Below, one piece after another: positions 19,401-26,039 of a DNA stretch of 64,000 nt. A program made the translations under genes and the position numbers. The stretch is from Pedobacter sp. PLR (GTDB taxonomy: Bacteria; Bacteroidota; Bacteroidia; Sphingobacteriales; Sphingobacteriaceae). Below the pieces are notes generated by a model. The model did no database searches, was not told the origin of the DNA, and saw only the letters and a list, made by a program, of their open reading frames with translations. Location of the stretch: the NCBI RefSeq assembly GCF_026239675.1, contig NZ_JAPIVQ010000011.1, forward strand, positions 124,001 to 188,000, in the 5' to 3' direction. Numbering within the stretch: position 1 is the stretch's first letter; every line of letters starts with the position of its first letter.

Positions 19401-19572
19401 CCCATTTTTCCACGGCTCTGGAAATGGTTTTGGGCATCAGATAGGGGGTAATAAATAAGAGCAATACGATAGCGGAGAGCGTTATCCCCGCAATTTTAAG
19501 AACTTTTTTCAAACTTGTGTGTATGTTAATGTATTCAGCGGGCAAAGGTAATTCTTTATAGCTTAAAAACAT
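16423..19572 (-). CDS. AsmA-like family inner-membrane protein
   Basis: A 1049-residue member of the AsmA/TamB-like superfamily, proteins anchored in the inner membrane with a long beta-groove that spans the periplasm and is linked to lipid transport to the outer membrane. One N-terminal helix (KIAGITLSAIVLLLFITPYL, about residues 26-45) is followed by IKGEVRFEDSSLSFFRHFPSLTLSLHNFTLKG, the conserved AsmA start. The C-terminal AsmA_2-like region (INNNIITIERFKMRVAGFRPRFEGQVSFDG) and an acidic/basic tail follow. The start is uncertain. TACCTTTG, a -7-like element, lies inside the first codons (positions 19543-19550), so translation may begin at the TTG at 19512, giving MKKVLKIAG. Confidence 0.88.
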   Translation of the reverse strand: MFLSYKELPLPAEYINIHTSLKKVLKIAGITLSAIVLLLFITPYLMPKTISRAVEKWVNGNIKGEVRFEDSSLSFFRHFPSLTLSLHNFTLKGSAPFQQDTLLYTKELAFRVDLSTVFSNEIKIDQVFINEANINVKVDEKGNANYNVYESKPDTTQQVTESSNTAIKIEGIFIKKSNLSYNDQSVPMLISAKGLNYSGQGDFSKAIFDLKSQANIDSLDVVYAGSPYLLGKKINAKLLTKINTNSLDLMFDENDLQINSLPIHFVGRFSFIKDGYDINFKTKAKETDLHNIFSALPAAIASRVEKTNIKGYAEIEASLIGKYLVKSNTMPTATFNMKIRDGQISNPKAPESISKLYLNLQTRLPSLNMDSLTVNMDSLYFNMGKDYVSSVVKLNGLVTPEIYIKTHASIDLEKWGKIFSVDLIRGHYDFDLHADGRYTKKVVRSGIRKVDTVIATIPKFQLTSKVSNGYFKFASLPAAIDKINFSINGSNPDGDYKNTKLDISNINIQALSSYIRGSAKLQTAENMPVDVQLKSMVNFAEIKNFYPLKDLELNGELHVDLQSKGGYNKLKKLFPVTTASIQLANGRIKTAHFDQALEQIVIDADLVNRDGKLKGTQLNIKPISFQMAGQPFMLKADVKNFENVAYNISSKGTIDIGKMYQLFAVKGYQVKGSIFTNVSFKGLQSDAMNGRYHKLNNRGRVVVKSLNLESDMFPKTFLIKNGVFSFAQDKMKFENFQASYGKSNISLKGHLGNVINYALSDKAKLTGNFTMQTKALYADEFMAYNGVPVEATGKPIASNGVIIIPDNLNVEVNANAGTVYYNDLKIKDAKGTLALNNGVMSLKQASFNMIDAPVLMDATYKSLSPKSATFDYHLSAKEFDIAKAYKEIKLFRELATSAGKMKGVIGLDYQLSGKLNQDMFPVFPSLKGGGVLSLKKISMSGFKLMNAVGKATRRDSLSNPDLSEVNIKTTINNNIITIERFKMRVAGFRPRFEGQVSFDGRLNLSGRLGLPPFGLIGIPLSITGTQDKPKVALKRNKDAKLEETEDEGA

Positions 19573-19716
19573 ACCGGTAAATCCGGTGTGTTTAGGGATA
19601 TTCCCGGGGAATTAAGGAGAAGAAAATACGGAGGAGAATGGTATTACCCGAAAAAAAGCCGAATATTGTATTTGTAACGGGCATTCTGTGATGCCTGAAA
19701 ATTTAAAGATAAGATT

Positions 19717-20187
19717 ATGAGTCAAGAAGAAGTAACGGGTGCAGCCCCTGAGCTTTCTAATGAGGTAGCGGATGAAATCCTGAAACTTTCAGAAAGTGGA
19801 AATGAATATATTGATGAGGATGATTTTGATAGTGCCATCGCAGCATGGGAAGAAGCTTTAGCTTTAATTCCTGAGCCTCAAACTCAATATATACAAAGTG
19901 TTTGGTTAAATGCTTCTATTGGAGATGCTTACTTTCTTCAGGATGATTTCAAAACCGCACTTAGCTTTTTTGAAACTGCAAAAAGCAATACCAAAGAAGA
20001 TGTAGATTCTAATCCTTTCATCATGTTGCGTTTAGGAGAGTGTTACCTGGAGCAAGGCGATAAAGAAAAAGCTAAAGATTGTCTTTTGAAAGCTTATTTA
20101 TTAGAACCAGATGGTATCTTTTATGGTGAAGAAGAAAAGTATTTTGACTTCTTAAAAGCCAATGTAGATTTAAAAGCACAAGGCTAA
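19717..20187 (+). CDS. Tetratricopeptide repeat protein
   Basis: A 156-residue soluble protein with about three TPR units: GNEYIDEDDFDSAIAAWEEALALIP, NASIGDAYFLQDDFKTALSFFETA and LRLGECYLEQGDKEKAKDCLLKAYLL. The last part, LLEPDGIFYGEEEKYFDFLK, matches an extended C-terminal helix. It is acidic, has no signal peptide and probably acts as a cytoplasmic protein-interaction scaffold. Similar small acidic TPR proteins in other bacteria occur near secretion and immunity loci, but no such partner is seen here. It is monocistronic with a strong terminator. Confidence 0.85.
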   Translation: MSQEEVTGAAPELSNEVADEILKLSESGNEYIDEDDFDSAIAAWEEALALIPEPQTQYIQSVWLNASIGDAYFLQDDFKTALSFFETAKSNTKEDVDSNPFIMLRLGECYLEQGDKEKAKDCLLKAYLLEPDGIFYGEEEKYFDFLKANVDLKAQG

Positions 20188-20212
20188 AATTTAGCAAAGC
20201 AAAAGTATTTTC

Positions 20213-20275
20213 AAATGAATCAAACATCCCGCTGTATAAGGTATTATGCGTAGGGAGGTTTGATTCATTTTTGGT
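20213..20275 (+). terminator. Terminator after the TPR gene
   Basis: A 13-bp perfect inverted repeat (20213-20225 with 20258-20270), extended inwards by CCC/GGG pairing, is followed by T residues. It lies 25 bp after the stop codon. Confidence 0.85.
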
Positions 20276-20333
20276 TGATACCTACTACTACTGCAACAGC
20301 AACAGCAAAACTGCAATAGCGACTACTGCTTCG

Positions 20334-20354
20334 CTTTCTTTCTTTCTTTCTTTC
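20334..20354. repeat. (CTTT)5 microsatellite
   Basis: Five uninterrupted CTTT units plus a terminal C lie in the intergenic stretch after the TPR gene. It is 212 bp before the next ATG, outside any obvious promoter, so an effect on expression is not evident. Confidence 0.9.
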
Positions 20355-20565
20355 ACTTTCAACGGATGAGTTCTTTAGCAGACAGGATAAAGAAAACATA
20401 ATGATGCTAAGTTCCTCAGGATAAGTTTTCAAAGCCTTAAAAGCGCCCTGAACAATCAACTAAAGAGTTTCCCGAAAGCGTAACAGTAATTTGATACTTA
20501 AACCAGTAGCCGTGGCCTGGATTTTGTGTCTCCTTAGTCAAATCTCACCTTAAAACAAAAACGTT

Positions 20566-20757
20566 ATGAATCAAAAAGAAGTAAATGACGAGTATGTAAA
20601 TGCAGTAAATAAGATTGAAACTATTTTAAAGTTCGACAAGACCGTTTATCCTAATGCTACGGCCTTTATCCATCAGTTGTTAAAGTTATCAAATGACAAT
20701 CATTTTCAAGTACTAACCAAGGATGGCTCCAGCCTGGCTGATGCCATCGGGGGATAA
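20566..20757 (+). CDS. Small hypothetical protein
   Basis: A 63-residue protein I do not recognise: soluble, acidic to neutral, probably helical (VNDEYVNAVNKIETILKF, ATAFIHQLLKLSNDNHF), ending in two glycines (DAIGG). It is supported as a gene by a clear ATG start, an unbroken frame and a dedicated terminator 42 bp downstream. It lies just upstream of, but separated by that terminator from, the TetR-MFS operon. No domain can be named. Confidence 0.6.
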   Translation: MNQKEVNDEYVNAVNKIETILKFDKTVYPNATAFIHQLLKLSNDNHFQVLTKDGSSLADAIGG

Positions 20758-20799
20758 GAAATAGATTAAAAAGATACAATTTAACGTATCAAATGAACC

Positions 20800-20830
20800 A
20801 ACCCGTTGCTGTAAAGCACCGGGTTTTTTT
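20800..20830 (+). terminator. Terminator of the small hypothetical gene
   Basis: The hairpin AACCCGTTGC / GCACCGGGTT (20800-20809 with 20816-20825, one mismatch) is followed by seven T residues. Confidence 0.85.
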
Positions 20831-20866
20831 ATGACCAATAATATTTATCTGATCTTTTATCATAAC

Positions 20867-20884
20867 TAAATGAATATTCATTTA
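20867..20884. promoter_or_regulatory. TetR-family operator (18-bp perfect palindrome)
   Basis: TAAATGAATATTCATTTA is a perfect palindrome. Its right end overlaps the -7 element TATATTTG at 20883-20890, and it lies 25 bp before the TetR start. This is the expected layout for an autorepressor that blocks RNA polymerase on its own operon. The core TGAATATTCA is a common type of TetR-family site. Confidence 0.8.
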
Positions 20885-20890
20885 TATTTG
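20883..20890 (+). promoter_or_regulatory. -7 promoter element of the tetR-MFS operon
   Basis: TATATTTG matches TAnnTTTG exactly and gives a leader of roughly 12 nt before the ATG at 20909. It rules out the in-frame ATG at 20870 as a start, because that codon lies upstream of the promoter core. No good -33 TTG is seen at 19 nt. Confidence 0.65.
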
Positions 20891-20908
20891 CAGCTCAATC
20901 AAAAGAGG

Positions 20909-21499
20909 ATGAGAATCAGGGATGTAAATAAAATTGAGTTGGTTAAAGAGAAGGCCGTAGAACTATTGGTGGAGGTCGGTTTTGAAGGCTTTACAATGGC
21001 TAAACTGGCAAAATTATGCAGTATTTCTGTGGCCACTTTATACATCTATTATAAGGATAAGGATGATCTGATCCTGCAAATAGGTCTCGAAGAAACCAAA
21101 AAACTAAGCGCAATGATGCTGGAAGGCTTTGACCCGGATTTTTCTTTTGCCGATGGATTGAGACACCAATGGAAGAACCGCGCCAGGAGTATGCTGGAAA
21201 ATCCATTGTCTTGTAAAGTGATTGAACAGCTGAAAACCTCCACCTATCAGGAAAAAATCTTCGAATCCATGTCAGAGACCTTTAAACAAACCCTCGGTGT
21301 CTTTATGGACAAGGCGGTAGCAAATGGGGAGATCGAAGAGATGCCTATGGAAACCTATTGGTCGGTCGCTTTTGGCCCGCTGTATGCCCTGGTTCGTTTT
21401 CATACTGAGGGACACAGTATTGGCGGAAGGCCCTTCATCCTGACCGATGACATCCTTTGGAGCACCTTTAATTTAGTATTAAAAGCATTTAAAAAATAA
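20909..21499 (+). CDS. TetR/AcrR family transcriptional repressor
   Basis: A 196-residue regulator. The N-terminal TetR helix-turn-helix is clear: KEKAVELLVEVGFEGFTMAKLAKLCSISVATLYIYYKDKDDLI (in pieces VEVGFEGFTMAKLAK and SISVATLYIYYKDKDDL). The C-terminal ligand-binding part is helical and diverged, as usual. The start at 20909 (MRIRDVNK) was chosen because the earlier ATG at 20870 lies inside the operator and promoter. It is the first gene of a three-gene operon with a small HMA-like protein (9-bp gap) and an MFS transporter, so it probably represses an efflux pump and itself. Confidence 0.92.
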   Translation: MRIRDVNKIELVKEKAVELLVEVGFEGFTMAKLAKLCSISVATLYIYYKDKDDLILQIGLEETKKLSAMMLEGFDPDFSFADGLRHQWKNRARSMLENPLSCKVIEQLKTSTYQEKIFESMSETFKQTLGVFMDKAVANGEIEEMPMETYWSVAFGPLYALVRFHTEGHSIGGRPFILTDDILWSTFNLVLKAFKK

Positions 21500-21508
21500 C
21501 CCAACAAC

Positions 21509-21733
21509 ATGGAAATTAATGGATCAAGTGTGTTGCTATTTAAAACAAATATCCGCACAGAAAGTGACAAACAACTGATGACTCAGCTGATGCAGCAGCA
21601 TGAAATTAACCACTGGACCGTAGATCAGGATGATGTGGATTGCGTGCTCAGGATCGTTTCAAATGAGCTACAGCTAAACGATATCATTGCCCTGGTGAAC
21701 CAGCATGGTTACCAGTGTGAAGAGTTAACTTAA
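21509..21733 (+). CDS. Small HMA-like (ferredoxin-fold) protein without the metal-binding CxxC
   Basis: A 74-residue soluble protein between the regulator and the transporter gene. Predicted order is beta-alpha-beta-beta-alpha-beta (SSVLLFKTNI, SDKQLMTQLMQQ, INHWTVDQ, CVLRIVSNE, LNDIIALVNQHGY, CEEL), like heavy-metal-associated domains. The CxxC of copper chaperones is missing: the only cysteines are Cys45 and one near the C-terminus. It is therefore more likely a structural or regulatory relative than a copper chaperone. It lies 9 bp after tetR and 15 bp before the MFS gene, so it is translated with both. Function unknown. Confidence 0.7.
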   Translation: MEINGSSVLLFKTNIRTESDKQLMTQLMQQHEINHWTVDQDDVDCVLRIVSNELQLNDIIALVNQHGYQCEELT

Positions 21734-21748
21734 ACCTCCAACTTATAA

Positions 21749-22993
21749 ATGGATCAAAATATACCCAGCCAGATTGCCCCACCGTTTTCTGGTTATCAAA
21801 AACTTGTCATAGCCTTACTGGCTTTATTACAATTTACGATCGTACTGGACTTCATGGTGCTTGCCCCATTGGGCGATTTCCTGATGAAATCTTTGTCGAT
21901 TACACCAAAAGGTTTCGGCCTGGTGGTTTCTTCCTATGCGTTTAGCGCCGGTGCTTCCGGGATTCTTGCTGCCGGTTTTGCCGATAAATTCGACCGTAAA
22001 AAGCTTTTATTGTTTTTTTATACCGGTTTTATCGTAGGTACGTTGTGCTGTGCCATGTCTACCACTTACGAAATGCTGCTGGGTGCCAGGATTGTAACCG
22101 GCCTCTTTGGCGGTGTAATCGGTGCAATTTCCATGACTATCGTAACCGATCTTTTTGCGGTTCACCAGCGGGGCAGAGTGATGGGCTTTGTGCAAATGGC
22201 CTTTGCCGCCAGTCAGATTTTAGGAATTCCTATCGGCCTTTATCTGGCCAACATCTGGGGATGGCATGCTGCGTTTTACATGATTGTCATCGTGGCTATC
22301 GGTATCGCGCTTACGGTGGTCTTTAAAGTGAAACCTATCGATAAACACCTGGCCATACAATCGGATAAAAACGCCTTTTTGCACCTGTGGCATGCCGTAT
22401 CTAATCCTTCTTATCAAACCGGATTTCTGGCCACTGCCTTTTTAAGTGTTGGTGGTTTTATGCTGATGCCCTTTGGAAGTGCTTACCTGATCAACAACAT
22501 CAATATTAGTCAGGCAGAACTGCCGATGGTGTTTATGTTTACCGGAATGGGTTCCATCATCATGATGCCCCTGATTGGTAAGCTGAGTGATAAAATGGAT
22601 AAGTTTATGATATTTTGCGGAGGGTCTTTACTCGCCATCGTCATGATCCTGATTTATACCAACCTGACGCCGATTCCATTATGGCAGGTCGTCGTCTTAA
22701 ATATGGTCCTTTTTATGGGGATTATGAGCCGGATGATTCCTGCTACCACTTTAACGATGAGTATTCCGGATCAGAAGGATAGGGGAGCGTTCATGAGCGT
22801 TAATGCCTCCTTGCAACAAGTTGCAGGTGGTATTGCAGCCCTTTGCGCCGGATTAATTGTGACACAGGAAACAAAGAGTAGTCCGCTGCAACATTACGAT
22901 ACCTTAGGCATCGTCGTTTCCGTGCTGATCTTACTTTGCGGTTTCTTCGTGTACAGGGTTAATGTCATGGTGAAAAAGAAAGGACAAGCTTAG
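21749..22993 (+). CDS. Major facilitator superfamily transporter (AraJ-like drug/sugar efflux type)
   Basis: A 414-residue inner-membrane transporter with twelve predicted helices. The MFS motif A between helices 2 and 3 is visible as GFADKFDRKKLLL, its repeat in the second half as GKLSDKMDKF, and the helix 5 antiporter-like motif as FAASQILGIPIGLYLA. The N-terminus has the acidic residue pattern VLDFMVLAPLGDFL. This is the DHA1/AraJ-like group of proton-driven efflux carriers. It is the third gene of the tetR operon, so its expression is presumably relieved when the TetR protein binds a substrate or metabolite. The substrate is unknown. Confidence 0.92.
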   Translation: MDQNIPSQIAPPFSGYQKLVIALLALLQFTIVLDFMVLAPLGDFLMKSLSITPKGFGLVVSSYAFSAGASGILAAGFADKFDRKKLLLFFYTGFIVGTLCCAMSTTYEMLLGARIVTGLFGGVIGAISMTIVTDLFAVHQRGRVMGFVQMAFAASQILGIPIGLYLANIWGWHAAFYMIVIVAIGIALTVVFKVKPIDKHLAIQSDKNAFLHLWHAVSNPSYQTGFLATAFLSVGGFMLMPFGSAYLINNINISQAELPMVFMFTGMGSIIMMPLIGKLSDKMDKFMIFCGGSLLAIVMILIYTNLTPIPLWQVVVLNMVLFMGIMSRMIPATTLTMSIPDQKDRGAFMSVNASLQQVAGGIAALCAGLIVTQETKSSPLQHYDTLGIVVSVLILLCGFFVYRVNVMVKKKGQA

Positions 22994-23024
22994 AAAGCAG
23001 AATAATCAGAAAACAGAATAAGCA

Positions 23025-24941
23025 TTAGAACAACTGCATGGTGGTGGCATTTTGTGCTGCCCCCGGCGTGTTCATTTTCTTTTTCAATAAATCCTGAATC
23101 TTCTTCATCAGCTCATGTTGATTTTCCCAATTGGCGGGTTTTGCGGCAATCTCTGTAGCTGCCCGTATTTTGAAAATCTTATGGTCTGCAACTAAACGAT
23201 GCTGGGTAAACAAGGCCACCAGTTTCTGGTCGGATTTGTTTTTCGGCTTCGTACGGATATGTTTATTCAAAAGGTTGATCACCTGCAAAGTCAGTTCCTT
23301 CGCAAAGTAATTATAGGCGGCATCCATTCTGGTATGAATGCCCATAGGGTCTGAAAGACCACTCTCTTTTTGCAACTGCCTTAGCTGAGATTGAAAACGA
23401 ATAGAAACATTCTGAAGCGCTTCAATTGACCTGCTCAAATTACCGATCATGGAACGGAATTCCGGATCAGTCGACTTCATGATTTCATGGTCTGCACTTA
23501 ACTTGTCAAATGATTCTGTCAGCTCATTAAAAGAAAAAGCACTGCTGAACAAATGAATGATATATCTTTCCTGAGCAGCAGCAAGGAAATCCGTTAAGGA
23601 ATCCACATTGCCGATTTTCATATAGTTCAAGACCTCAATATTGGAGCGGAGACTTTCTTTATTGATCTTCGAACGGAGAATCAAACCGTTTAAAGTCCTT
23701 ACCCTACTTAAAGCCACATACACCTGACCGGAGACAAAAGAGTTTCCGGCATCGATAATGGCACTATCAAAGGTTAACCCCTGACTTTTATGAATGGTCA
23801 CCGCCCAGGCTAATTTGATCGGGAATTGAAAAAACTCACCTACCTGTTGCTGAACAATGGCATTATTCTCATTCGCTTTGTATTCAAATGATTGCCATGA
23901 TGATCTTTCCAGCAATAAATCTTCTTCCTCATCCGGAAAAGAGATGTAGATTTCTTCTCCTTTGATTGATTTTACTTTTCCAATTTTACCGTTGTAGAAC
24001 TTCCTGTCGTCGCCGGTATCATTTTTAATGAACATCACCTGCGCACCTATTTTGAGGCGTAAAGATTGCTCCACCGGTAATACCTGCGCACTGAAAGTAC
24101 CTTCTACCTGACCTTCGAAAACAAAATCTTCGCCTTCCAGCTCATCTGCTTTCTCATTGTTGATGGTATTGGCTTCTGCATTATGAGAAGTAATGATAAT
24201 GTGGTTAGAGCCTGCTGCCTGTTTAAAGGACGGATCAAAGCGCTGGTTTAACACCGCCAGCCGCTCATCGCCGATCTGATTGTTCCTGATGTCATTCAGA
24301 ATGTCTACAAATTCCGGCTCCGTTTGTCGGAATACCTGTTTAAGCTCTACCTGTAATAAAGGATTTTGCTTCACCACTGTGGCTTCAAAGAAATAAGGGG
24401 AAGGGTAGATCTTACTCAGCAGCTCCCAGTCTTCTCTTTTGGTTACCGGCGGCAATTGAAAAAGATCTCCGATCAGCAAGAGCTGTACACCACCGAAGGG
24501 CGCATCATTTTTCCTGACCATCCTAAGTATCGCATCCACCGCATCGATCACGTCACAGCGCACCATAGATACCTCATCAATGATCATCAGCTCCAGCTCC
24601 ATCAATAATGTTTTCCTTTCTTTCGAATAGTTGAGTTCCGTAAGGAGGCTTTTGATAGAAACCACACCAGCTCTTAAACTGGCTAGGTTCACATCGCCCG
24701 GAAAGAAAGAGCCCGGAGGCAGTTGAAACAGGGAATTGATGGTTACGCCTTTGGCATTCATGGCCGCAACACCTGTGGGTGCAACGATCACCGTCTTTTT
24801 CGCAGTCGTCTCTTTTATTTTTCTTAATAAAGTCGTTTTCCCGGTTCCGGCTTTCCCGGTCAGGAAGATGCTTTGATTGGTATATTCGATAAAGGAGATG
24901 ACATTGTCAAAAATTTCATTGGCGGAATCCACAGTACTCAT
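23025..24941 (-). CDS. PIF1-like/RecD-like superfamily 1 DNA helicase
   Basis: A 638-residue SF1B helicase. Motifs in order: Walker A GKAGTGKT (29-36), VIVAPTGVAAMNA (Ia), MIIDEVSMVRC (II), LLLIGDLFQLPPV (III), VTIHKSQGLTFD (V) and YVALSRVRTLNGLIL (VI). The PIF1 signature region is conserved. The last 170 residues form an extra helical domain (KELTLQVINLLNKHIRTK, LVADHKIFKIRAATEIA), which could be an accessory or HRDC-like DNA-binding module; I could not identify it firmly. A role in replication-fork or G-quadruplex processing follows from the family. It is convergent with the MFS gene. Confidence 0.9.
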   Translation of the reverse strand: MSTVDSANEIFDNVISFIEYTNQSIFLTGKAGTGKTTLLRKIKETTAKKTVIVAPTGVAAMNAKGVTINSLFQLPPGSFFPGDVNLASLRAGVVSIKSLLTELNYSKERKTLLMELELMIIDEVSMVRCDVIDAVDAILRMVRKNDAPFGGVQLLLIGDLFQLPPVTKREDWELLSKIYPSPYFFEATVVKQNPLLQVELKQVFRQTEPEFVDILNDIRNNQIGDERLAVLNQRFDPSFKQAAGSNHIIITSHNAEANTINNEKADELEGEDFVFEGQVEGTFSAQVLPVEQSLRLKIGAQVMFIKNDTGDDRKFYNGKIGKVKSIKGEEIYISFPDEEEDLLLERSSWQSFEYKANENNAIVQQQVGEFFQFPIKLAWAVTIHKSQGLTFDSAIIDAGNSFVSGQVYVALSRVRTLNGLILRSKINKESLRSNIEVLNYMKIGNVDSLTDFLAAAQERYIIHLFSSAFSFNELTESFDKLSADHEIMKSTDPEFRSMIGNLSRSIEALQNVSIRFQSQLRQLQKESGLSDPMGIHTRMDAAYNYFAKELTLQVINLLNKHIRTKPKNKSDQKLVALFTQHRLVADHKIFKIRAATEIAAKPANWENQHELMKKIQDLLKKKMNTPGAAQNATTMQLF

Positions 24942-24946
24942 GGGGA

Positions 24947-24954
24947 CAAATTTA
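24947..24954 (-). promoter_or_regulatory. Candidate -7 element of the helicase gene, very close to the start codon
   Basis: On the minus strand TAAATTTG (exact TAnnTTTG) ends 5 nt before the ATG at 24941. If used, transcription would start at or within a few bases of the ATG, giving a leaderless or nearly leaderless mRNA. No -33 TTG is obvious, so the call is tentative. Confidence 0.4.
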
Positions 24955-25024
24955 GCCTAAATTTCGTAAATCATACCGATTAAAGGCAATCATTCCGTGT
25001 TTTTGAAGTCATGATATCTTGATG

Positions 25025-25750
25025 TCAATGTATCAACTCCAGGAGGCCGGAGACAATCGTTTGACTGGCAGCTGATTCATAGCTATGGCTGCCGGGTACC
25101 AGGATCAGTTTGAAATTCTTAAGGGAAATGTCTTTTAATGCTTTCGGATTTTCATCCGATCCATAATAACAGCGGATAGGGATGAGGATCTTTTGCAGTT
25201 CCGGAATCACCTTGTAAGGTTTGTCATCACCACCAATATTGAGGAGGTCTACCGTACGGACTTTAAAGTCGCTGGTCGCAAAAGGAGAGCAAAGCTGAAT
25301 ACCGGCGATTCTTCTTTTGGCGCGGAGGGGAAGACGGTTGTAGGCGAAGGGGATAATGTCTGCACCGAAGGAATATCCACAGAGGTAAATTTCAGTCGCA
25401 TGGTACTTCATCCTATAGGTTTTCAACAGCAACAACAAATGTTTAGAAAGCTCTTCCGGACTCCGTTGTTCCCAAAAGTAGCTCCTGGTGTTGAAACCAA
25501 CGGTTTGAAAGCCCTGACCGGCAAACTGTCTGGCCAGGTCATCCTCAAAGTCCAGCCAGCCGCCATCACCTGAAAACAGGAAGACCAGTCGTTTAGATTC
25601 CGGTACACTACTCTTATAAAGTACCACAGGCAGGCCATAATCATGCTTTTCGATCCCTGAATGCTGAATTTTCCTGTCGCGCAAAAACAATCCACAGCCA
25701 GAAAACAGGAGCAGAATGGCAAGAAGAAGACCTGTTTTCAAATGATTCAT
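25025..25750 (-). CDS. VirJ/AcvB-like alpha/beta-hydrolase lipoprotein
   Basis: A 241-residue exported lipoprotein (signal LLLAILLLFSGCG, lipobox Cys19) with the fold of the AcvB/VirJ family. Motifs: RLVFLFSGDGGWLDFEDDLA, VGFNTRSYFW, the nucleophile elbow CGYSFGADIIPFAYNRLP and the late His region LVPGSHSYES. In Agrobacterium, AcvB hydrolyses lysyl-phosphatidylglycerol, while VirJ supports T-DNA transfer. The Bacteroidota members are uncharacterised, and a phospholipid substrate in the periplasm is an inference. It is divergent from dnaA across the DnaA-box region. Confidence 0.85.
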   Translation of the reverse strand: MNHLKTGLLLAILLLFSGCGLFLRDRKIQHSGIEKHDYGLPVVLYKSSVPESKRLVFLFSGDGGWLDFEDDLARQFAGQGFQTVGFNTRSYFWEQRSPEELSKHLLLLLKTYRMKYHATEIYLCGYSFGADIIPFAYNRLPLRAKRRIAGIQLCSPFATSDFKVRTVDLLNIGGDDKPYKVIPELQKILIPIRCYYGSDENPKALKDISLKNFKLILVPGSHSYESAASQTIVSGLLELIH

Positions 25751-25834
25751 TGTTCCTTTTGTTCTTTATGATTTAGCTCAGGAATTCTCATTTTAATAAT
25801 GTAATTTAGAGCAAAATTCCTCCAAACGCTCAAA

Positions 25835-25895
25835 TGTGGAAATCTTTATTTGTGGATATCTCGTAGTTATCCACAACCAGTTTAAGTTATCCCCT
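25835..25895. promoter_or_regulatory. DnaA-box cluster upstream of dnaA (possible oriC or autoregulatory site)
   Basis: A perfect DnaA box TTATCCACA lies at 25867-25875. Two near matches on the other strand lie at 25851-25859 (TGTGGATAT) and 25835-25843 (TGTGGAAAT). All three are spaced exactly 16 bp apart, and a weaker TTATCCCCT lies at 25887-25895. This fits DnaA binding for autoregulation or for the chromosome origin. AT-rich sequence and an imperfect inverted repeat GGTGAAATTTTCCACC (25931-25946) follow before dnaA. Whether it is oriC needs strand-skew data. Confidence 0.7.
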
Positions 25896-26039
25896 CTGTA
25901 TTAAATTACTAATGAGCGAGTTAGGAAAAAGGTGAAATTTTCCACCTCAATGTTAGTAAAATTTATGATCTTCGCACTCCCAAAACAGCGGATCCATTCG
26001 AAGTTTTGAAGTATAAAACCGTAAAATTAAAGAGAACCT

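Larger units (their letters stand above)
20188..20565. other. 378-bp intergenic stretch with terminator and simple repeats
   Basis: Apart from the hairpin listed separately, this stretch holds a CTACTACTACTGCAACAGCA-type low-complexity segment (20280-20330) and a tetranucleotide tract. An open frame on the minus strand (20265-20459) reads through these repeats and gives a low-complexity peptide, which I do not accept as a gene. Confidence 0.6.

Noticed and set aside
20265..20459. Minus-strand open frame over simple repeats
   Set aside because: The peptide is low complexity, follows the CTTT and CTA/GCA repeats, and overlaps the TPR terminator region.
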